A stretch of 38,550 nucleotides of DNA from Geobacter sp. (GTDB taxonomy: Bacteria; Desulfobacterota; Desulfuromonadia; Geobacterales; DSM-12255): NCBI GenBank assembly GCA_009886125.1, contig VFJK01000119.1, positions 1-38,550 of the forward strand, in the 5' to 3' direction. This document shows, piece by piece, positions 34,090 to 38,550 of the stretch. How positions within the stretch are numbered: position 1 is the first letter of the stretch; each line of letters begins with the position of its first letter. Made by a program: the position numbers and the translations under genes. Below the pieces are notes generated by a model that ran no database searches, was not told the origin of the DNA, and saw nothing but the letters and a program-made list of their open reading frames with translations.

Positions 34090-35562
34090 GTGAAAAACAG
34101 CAGCGGCATAACAGTCAAGGTTCTGGGTGACTATGGTCCGTTCTCCCGGATCGGGAAGAGCATCGGCTATCAGGTGACTATCGGAGGCAGCTGCTATCTT
34201 ATCGACTGCGGCTCCCCGGTTTTCCAGAAATTCGGCGGACACGGCCTGAAGACCATCAAAGGACTGATCATCACCCACTGTCACGATGACCACAAGCGGT
34301 GGTTTTCCGACTTTGCCCTTTTCAACCGGTATGCCCCTGATGTCGAGCACCGGCTCCCGCTGATGACCTCTGAAAGGGTGAATCAGGGACTTGAGGAAGG
34401 ATCGTCACCCGCCCTCTGCATGAGCCTTGACATCGACTGCATGAGAATCATTGACATTGCCTACGATGAATATGTCGAATTCACCTCGATCGCGCCGAAA
34501 CCGAACTACCGGATAGAGCGGAAGCTCGACACAAGCGGGACAGCAACGCTCACCGTCGTCGACCAGACGGGCATGCCGCTCCCGCCGGACCGCGCAAAGA
34601 TCTTCATCGGCACAAGCGGCGTACCGAGGCTGCTGTTTCGGGACCCGCCATCAGGTGAGTGGGTCGAACCCGAGAGTTTCTATCCGTTCTCTTCCCCTAT
34701 CTTCTACGATGAGAAGCGGACCCCGTTCCGGGATGGCGAAGGCTTCACCATCGAAGCGATCAATGCTCCGGTCTGGCATGGCGTCCCCAGCATCGGGGTG
34801 AAGTTCTGCACCGGGGAAGAGACGCTCATCTTCAGTGCCGATACCAACCATGACCTCGAACTCTGGACGGAGATGTACTCCCGGAAGATCCCCCAGCAGC
34901 GGCGGATCAGCGATGCCGAGTTCGAAGCGGCGAGCGTCATCTTCGGCGACATCAACGACTATATCGAACGGATCTGGAGCGAAGAGCGGTACAAGGATGC
35001 GGTCGTCGCGTTCAAGGACGCGATCGTCATCCATGACATCTTCCTGAGGAAGAGTGTCGTACACACCGATTATCGACGCCTGGAGCATACGACCCTGGAG
35101 CGTGCCCGGACCATTCTGACCCACAGCCCGGACAAGATGACCTCCGAATGGCTCCTGAGCGCGGCAGAAAAGGAGTTCAAACTCTCTGGGGGGACGTTCT
35201 GCGAAGTCGTGGGGGGGAGCGAAGTCCCGGTCATCGGCGACTACTTCCACAAGGAAGACGGGAAGTACTACGTCTGCTTCAAAAACCTGAACGGCAGACA
35301 TTCGATCTATGAACGGGACGCGATCCTGAGTCTTTCGACCGATCCCTTCCGGGGAGACGACGGCACGTTTCTTTCCCATATCGATATTTATGAAGATATC
35401 AACGGACAGTATTTCCCGCTGATCGAGGACGGGACCAGCCACTACTCCTGTCGGCCGGATGGCCGGGTGGAGCTGCTGGAGTATGATCATAACGGCAGCC
35501 GCGGGCGGATCGTGGAAGACGCGCGCCCCCGCCTGACTAAAGAGTTTCTTTCCAGACACTGA
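34090..35562 (+). CDS. Metallo-beta-lactamase-fold protein, large, function unknown
   Basis: A 490-aa protein (from GTG 34090; TTG 34075 is an alternative). The N-terminal part is a metallo-beta-lactamase fold: YLIDCGSP, then the metal motif THCHDDHKRW (HxHxDH), and later GVKFCTGEETLIFSADTNHD with the Asp ligand region. An insert of about 150 residues separates these parts. After the fold comes a helical region with a possible metal or substrate His (IVIHDIFLRKSVVHTDYRRLEH) and a beta-rich C-terminus. GTG 34090 has GGGGGAC at 5-10 bp. It sits between lysA and dapA, in the same direction, where no DAP-pathway enzyme is expected. Nothing in the sequence names a substrate; the resemblance is to cyclic-nucleotide or tRNase Z-like hydrolases only at fold level. 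Confidence 0.75.
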   Translation: MKNSSGITVKVLGDYGPFSRIGKSIGYQVTIGGSCYLIDCGSPVFQKFGGHGLKTIKGLIITHCHDDHKRWFSDFALFNRYAPDVEHRLPLMTSERVNQGLEEGSSPALCMSLDIDCMRIIDIAYDEYVEFTSIAPKPNYRIERKLDTSGTATLTVVDQTGMPLPPDRAKIFIGTSGVPRLLFRDPPSGEWVEPESFYPFSSPIFYDEKRTPFRDGEGFTIEAINAPVWHGVPSIGVKFCTGEETLIFSADTNHDLELWTEMYSRKIPQQRRISDAEFEAASVIFGDINDYIERIWSEERYKDAVVAFKDAIVIHDIFLRKSVVHTDYRRLEHTTLERARTILTHSPDKMTSEWLLSAAEKEFKLSGGTFCEVVGGSEVPVIGDYFHKEDGKYYVCFKNLNGRHSIYERDAILSLSTDPFRGDDGTFLSHIDIYEDINGQYFPLIEDGTSHYSCRPDGRVELLEYDHNGSRGRIVEDARPRLTKEFLSRH

Positions 35563-35601
35563 AGCGATTCGGGATCTATTTTTGTATAAGGGGGTTTCAC
35601 C

Positions 35602-36474
35602 ATGTTTAAAGGGAGTATCGTCGCCATCGTCACCCCGTTCTGTAACGGCCAGGTAGATGAGAAAAAACTGCGTGAACTGGTGGATTTCCAGATCACGAAC
35701 GGCACCGACGCCATCGTCGCCTGCGGCACCACCGGCGAATCATCCACCCTGGATAACGAAGAACATCTGAACGTCATCAAGATCGTCTTCGACCAGGCCA
35801 AAGGGCGCGTCCCGGTCATCGCCGGCACCGGTTCCAACTCCACCGCCGAGGCCATCAATCTGACCCGCGAGGCGAAAGAGATCGGCGTAGCCGGCGTGCT
35901 GCTGGTGACCCCCTACTACAACAAGCCGACCCAGGAAGGTCTTTACCGCCACTACATGGCCATTGCCGATGCGGTGGAGATCCCCCAGATACTTTACAAC
36001 GTACCGGGCCGCACCGGCGTCAACATGCTCCCCGAGACCGTGGCCCGGCTGGCCAGGCACAAGAACATCGTCGCCATCAAGGAGGCCACCGGCTCCCTGC
36101 AGCAGGCGTCCGAGATCATCGCCCTCTGTGGCAAGCAGATCGACGTTTTTTCCGGCGACGACTTCATCACCTTCCCGATGATGGCCTGCGGCGCCAAGGG
36201 GATCATCTCGGTGCTGGCCAACATCATGCCGAAAGAGGTCGGTGACCTGACCGACGCGTTCTTTAGCGGCGACCTCGAGAAGGCCCGCCAGATCCACCTC
36301 GACACCCTGAAGATCGGCAACGCCATGTTCATCGAGAGCAACCCGGTCCCGGTCAAGACGGCCCTCGGCCTCATGGGCAAATGCTCCGACGAAGTCCGCC
36401 TGCCGCTCTGCGAATTGGGTGCGGCCAATAAGGCGAAACTGGAAGCAATAATGAAAGAATACAAGCTGATTTAG
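35602..36474 (+). CDS. dapA: 4-hydroxy-tetrahydrodipicolinate synthase
   Basis: A 290-aa aldolase-type enzyme that condenses pyruvate with aspartate semialdehyde, the first committed step of DAP and lysine synthesis. It has the N-terminal GSIVAIVTPF, the CGTTGESSTLDNEEH motif with catalytic Thr pair, LYNVPGRTGVNM with the proton-relay Tyr (about 132), and the Schiff-base Lys K160 in VAIKEATGS. GDDFITFPMMACGAKGIISV completes the barrel. The ATG follows AAGGGGGTTTCACC. It is probably co-transcribed with dapB. DapA enzymes of proteobacteria are usually feedback-inhibited by lysine, but this cannot be judged from the sequence alone. Confidence 0.97.
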   Translation: MFKGSIVAIVTPFCNGQVDEKKLRELVDFQITNGTDAIVACGTTGESSTLDNEEHLNVIKIVFDQAKGRVPVIAGTGSNSTAEAINLTREAKEIGVAGVLLVTPYYNKPTQEGLYRHYMAIADAVEIPQILYNVPGRTGVNMLPETVARLARHKNIVAIKEATGSLQQASEIIALCGKQIDVFSGDDFITFPMMACGAKGIISVLANIMPKEVGDLTDAFFSGDLEKARQIHLDTLKIGNAMFIESNPVPVKTALGLMGKCSDEVRLPLCELGAANKAKLEAIMKEYKLI

Positions 36475-36477
36475 AGG

Positions 36478-36565
36478 ACTAGTGACTGGTGACTAGTAAC
36501 TGGCGATTAATGGAACCAGTTACCCGCTGCCACAAGTCACAAGTCACAAGTTACCAGTTACGAAC
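36478..36565. repeat. Degenerate GTGACT/AAGTCAC repeat between dapA and dapB
   Basis: Left half: CTAGTGACTGGTGACTAGTAAC and near repeats. Right half: CACAAGTCACAAGTCACAAG then TTACCAGTTAC. The halves are roughly complementary, so the RNA could fold into a long irregular hairpin. The right half follows a CCAGTTACCCGCTG linker. It lies inside a false N-terminal extension of dapB. Confidence 0.75.
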
Positions 36566-36581
36566 GAATAGGGGTTTATCA

Positions 36582-37382
36582 ATGGTAAAGATAGCTGTCT
36601 GCGGCGCTGCCGGCCGCATGGGTCAGAGGATTATTGTTGCGGCAAAGGAAGCAGGGCTCACGGTCTCCGGCGCCCTGGAGCGTCCGGGCCACGAGCTGGT
36701 CGGCCAGGATGCCGGGCTGAATGCCGGCTGCGGCGCCCTTGGCGTCCTCATCTCCGACGACCTCAACGCCGTTGTTGCCGGCTGTGACGTCCTCATCGAC
36801 TTCACCACCCCGAAGGTCTCCCTGAAGAACCTGGAAGTCTGCAGCCTCAAGGGCAAGGCCATCGTCATCGGCTCCACCGGCTTCACCCCGGAAGAGCGGA
36901 TCTTTGCCGCTGAGCTGGCGACGAATATCCCGGCGGTGCTTGCGCCAAACATGTCCGTCGGCGTCAATGTCTGCTTCAAGGTGTTGAAGGACGTGGCGAA
37001 GACATTGGGTGACGACTTCGATGTGGAGATCGTCGAACTGCACCACAACAAGAAAAAGGACTCCCCCTCCGGCACTGCCGTCCGCATGGGCGAAGTGGTG
37101 GCCGAGGCACTCGGACGCGACTACAACAAGGTGGCCAACTACCACCGTGAAGGGATCTGCGGCGAGCGGACCAAAGAAGAGATCGGCATGCAGACCGTAC
37201 GCGGCGGCGACATCGTCGGCGAGCACACCGTCTACTTCATCGGTCAGGGTGAACGGATCGAGATCTCCCACCGCGCCATGACCCGTGACATGTTCTCCCG
37301 CGGCTCGGTACGGGCGGCACAGTGGGTGGTTTCGCAGAAGCCGGGGATCTACGATATGCAGGACGTGCTGGGGCTGCGCTAA
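36582..37382 (+). CDS. dapB: 4-hydroxy-tetrahydrodipicolinate reductase
   Basis: A 266-aa NAD(P)H-dependent reductase, second step of the DAP pathway. The Rossmann motif VKIAVCGAAGRMGQRI is at the start, followed by CDVLIDFTTP, VIGSTGFTPEE, the catalytic ELHHNKKKDSPSGTA block, and the C-terminal GERIEISHRAMTRDMFSRGSVRAAQW. ATG 36582 is chosen because it matches the family N-terminus and has AGGGG about 9 bp upstream; the frame is open to 36489 through the repeat region, but that extension is not conserved. It follows dapA by 107 bp. Confidence 0.97.
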   Translation: MVKIAVCGAAGRMGQRIIVAAKEAGLTVSGALERPGHELVGQDAGLNAGCGALGVLISDDLNAVVAGCDVLIDFTTPKVSLKNLEVCSLKGKAIVIGSTGFTPEERIFAAELATNIPAVLAPNMSVGVNVCFKVLKDVAKTLGDDFDVEIVELHHNKKKDSPSGTAVRMGEVVAEALGRDYNKVANYHREGICGERTKEEIGMQTVRGGDIVGEHTVYFIGQGERIEISHRAMTRDMFSRGSVRAAQWVVSQKPGIYDMQDVLGLR

Positions 37383-37400
37383 CCCCTGAGGAGGTACCCA

Positions 37401-38207
37401 ATGAGAACTATTGTCATCGCCGCCATGCTGCTTGCGACCGGGGTTATCCCCGCTGCGGCCGGCAACGGCATTCAGATCGGCAATACTGTTACCTTCAAGC
37501 AGGGAACCGAAACCTTCAGCGGCCGGCTGACCGGTTCGACCCTGGAAAATCGCGACGTGACCGTCATTACCCTGCCTAAAGGGAAAGGTGTCAAAGTTAC
37601 CCTCCCCACGGTCAAACGCATCGCTGCCCTCGGCAAGCGCGTAAAAGTGACCCCGGCCTGGTCTTATACTGAACGGAGCTGTGACCTGTTCCGCTTTGAA
37701 TTGTCGGCGGGCGGCACTGTCGAGGGGTGCGTCGACAACTGGCCAGTGTTCGATGTCGATACCGGCAGTGGCGGGATCAAGAAAAATATCTGGCTTGAAA
37801 AACTGGCGTTCATCGAGGTGGGCGGAACTGTCGCCACGGGTAACGGCCTGAGCATCGGCAGCAGGGTGCACTATGTAAAGAAAGGGGAGCGTTTCAGCGG
37901 TTCCCTGATCGGGCTTAACCTTAACAAGGGGAATGATCCGGTCACTATCGTTACAACCGGCGGCAACAGCCTCAAGCTGCTGCTCAGGGATCTGCGGAAA
38001 ATCCGGGCAACCGGGGAGAAAAAGACCATTACGCCCCCCTGGTCTTACACTGCCAGCAGTATGCCGCTGTTCGAGTTCTCCAACACGGATGGCAAGACAA
38101 TCATCGGCGCTGTCTACCAGTGGCCGATTTTCGATGTCGACACCGGTACCACCGGGATACAGAAAAACGTCTGGCTTGAACATCTCGAATACATCGAAAC
38201 CGAATAA
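37401..38207 (+). CDS. Exported protein with two tandem domain repeats, unknown function
   Basis: A 268-aa protein with a clear signal peptide ([21 protein letters not shown], cleavage near residue 20). The mature part is two copies of an approximately 115-120-residue beta-rich unit. Each begins with a GNGxxIGxxVxxxKxGExFSGxLxG-like segment (about residues 21-45 and 145-170), has a WSYT motif in its middle (about 86 and 211) and ends in FDVDTGxxGIxKNxWLExLxxIE (about 116-138 and 242-265). The first unit has two Cys (RSCDLF, EGCVDN) that the second lacks. ATG 37401 follows GAGGAGGTACCCA closely. It is 18 bp after dapB and 31 bp before dapL, so it shares their transcript, although it has no obvious DAP-pathway role. 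Confidence 0.78.
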   Translation: MRTIVIAAMLLATGVIPAAAGNGIQIGNTVTFKQGTETFSGRLTGSTLENRDVTVITLPKGKGVKVTLPTVKRIAALGKRVKVTPAWSYTERSCDLFRFELSAGGTVEGCVDNWPVFDVDTGSGGIKKNIWLEKLAFIEVGGTVATGNGLSIGSRVHYVKKGERFSGSLIGLNLNKGNDPVTIVTTGGNSLKLLLRDLRKIRATGEKKTITPPWSYTASSMPLFEFSNTDGKTIIGAVYQWPIFDVDTGTTGIQKNVWLEHLEYIETE

Positions 38208-38238
38208 TCACAACATAATAACGGAGGCACGTGCAGTA

Positions 38239-38550
38239 ATGGCAAAAATCAACGATAACTACCTCAAACTCAAAGCCGGCTACCTCTTCCCCGAGATCGG
38301 CCGCCGCGTGCGCGAATTCGCCGCCGCCAACCCTGAAGCCAAGGTCATCCGCCTCGGCATCGGCGACGTCACCCGCCCGCTGGCCCCAGCAGTACTGAAG
38401 GCGTTCCACGCTGCCGTGGACGACCTGGGCACCACCCAGAACTTCGCCGGCTACGGCCCGGAGCAGGGGTATGACTGGCTGATCAACGCCATCATCGAAA
38501 AATCCTACAAGCCCCTGGGCGTTGACTTGAAGACCGAGGAAATGTTCATC
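38239..38550 (+). CDS. dapL: LL-diaminopimelate aminotransferase, 3' truncated by window edge
   Basis: The first 104 codons of DapL, which converts tetrahydrodipicolinate directly to LL-DAP and replaces DapC, DapD and DapE. The start [20 protein letters not shown] and the block [13 protein letters not shown] are typical of the family, and [18 protein letters not shown] (the region binding substrate) is present. The PLP Lys lies outside the window. ATG 38239 follows GGAGGCACGTGCAGTA. It comes after dapB and the exported protein on the same strand, forming dapA-dapB-x-dapL, the arrangement that supports the DapL route in this organism. Confidence 0.95.
   Translation, partial: MAKINDNYLKLKAGYLFPEIGRRVREFAAANPEAKVIRLGIGDVTRPLAPAVLKAFHAAVDDLGTTQNFAGYGPEQGYDWLINAIIEKSYKPLGVDLKTEEMFI

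Noticed and set aside
36579-38183. Long minus-strand open frame (534 aa) opposite dapB and the exported protein
   Set aside because: It is antisense to dapB, whose motifs are unmistakable, and its product is composition-driven with no recognisable domain. High GC third positions create such shadows.

Overview
The window reads as a chromosomal segment of a deltaproteobacterium of the Geobacter group (Desulfuromonadota). The grounds are the gene order recA-pilT-recX-alaS, the contiguous argB-argD-argF-argG-argH block followed by lysA-dapA-dapB-dapL, lysine synthesis ending in an LL-diaminopimelate aminotransferase (DapL), soluble receiver-kinase hybrids, and moderately high GC. This assignment rests on gene content and recalled synteny; no database was searched.

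Layout. (1) 1-9067 is core: larC (left-truncated), pgpA, a stand-alone CinA C-terminal amidase, recA, pilT, recX, alaS, a receiver-histidine kinase and thioredoxin, closed by a strong terminator. (2) 9068-16320 is an accessory type I restriction-modification island: hsdR (apparently frameshifted near its 3' end), a 124-bp repeat, hsdM, a RhuM-family gene, hsdS (two half-repeats with a palindromic element in the linker) and a 57-aa HigA-like fragment. Almost identical terminator hairpins bound it on both sides. (3) 16322-23134 holds groEL/groES on the minus strand under a perfect CIRCE operator, with a repeat between the two genes, then a large U32-family protein, a REC-PAS-kinase and a small exported protein. 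(4) 23135-25511 holds aroF with a Phe/Tyr-rich leader peptide and tandem terminators (an attenuator), the divergent GTPase gene ysxC, and a 6S RNA with its own promoter and terminator. (5) 25512-31783 is the arginine cluster. (6) 31917-38550 is a lipoprotein gene, lysA, a metallo-beta-lactamase-fold gene, dapA, dapB, a two-repeat exported protein and the start of dapL.

How the genes work together. The arg genes cover N-acetylglutamate phosphorylation, acetylornithine transamination and the three steps from ornithine to arginine. The dap/lys genes cover dihydrodipicolinate formation, its reduction, LL-DAP formation and DAP decarboxylation. AroF feeds aromatic amino acid synthesis and appears to be controlled by ribosome-mediated attenuation. 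The Hsd genes form a restriction-modification set with RhuM as an accessory.

The least explained signal is a family of dispersed elements about 150-175 bp long: copy A between cinA and recA, and copies B and C, inverted to each other, between argB and argD. They share internal 5' and 3' motifs. Each copy is closed by its own 18-20-bp inverted-repeat arms, whose sequence differs between copies while complementarity is kept. That suits a structured RNA with a covarying closing stem, or a hairpin-forming miniature mobile element. I do not recognise it as a named family.
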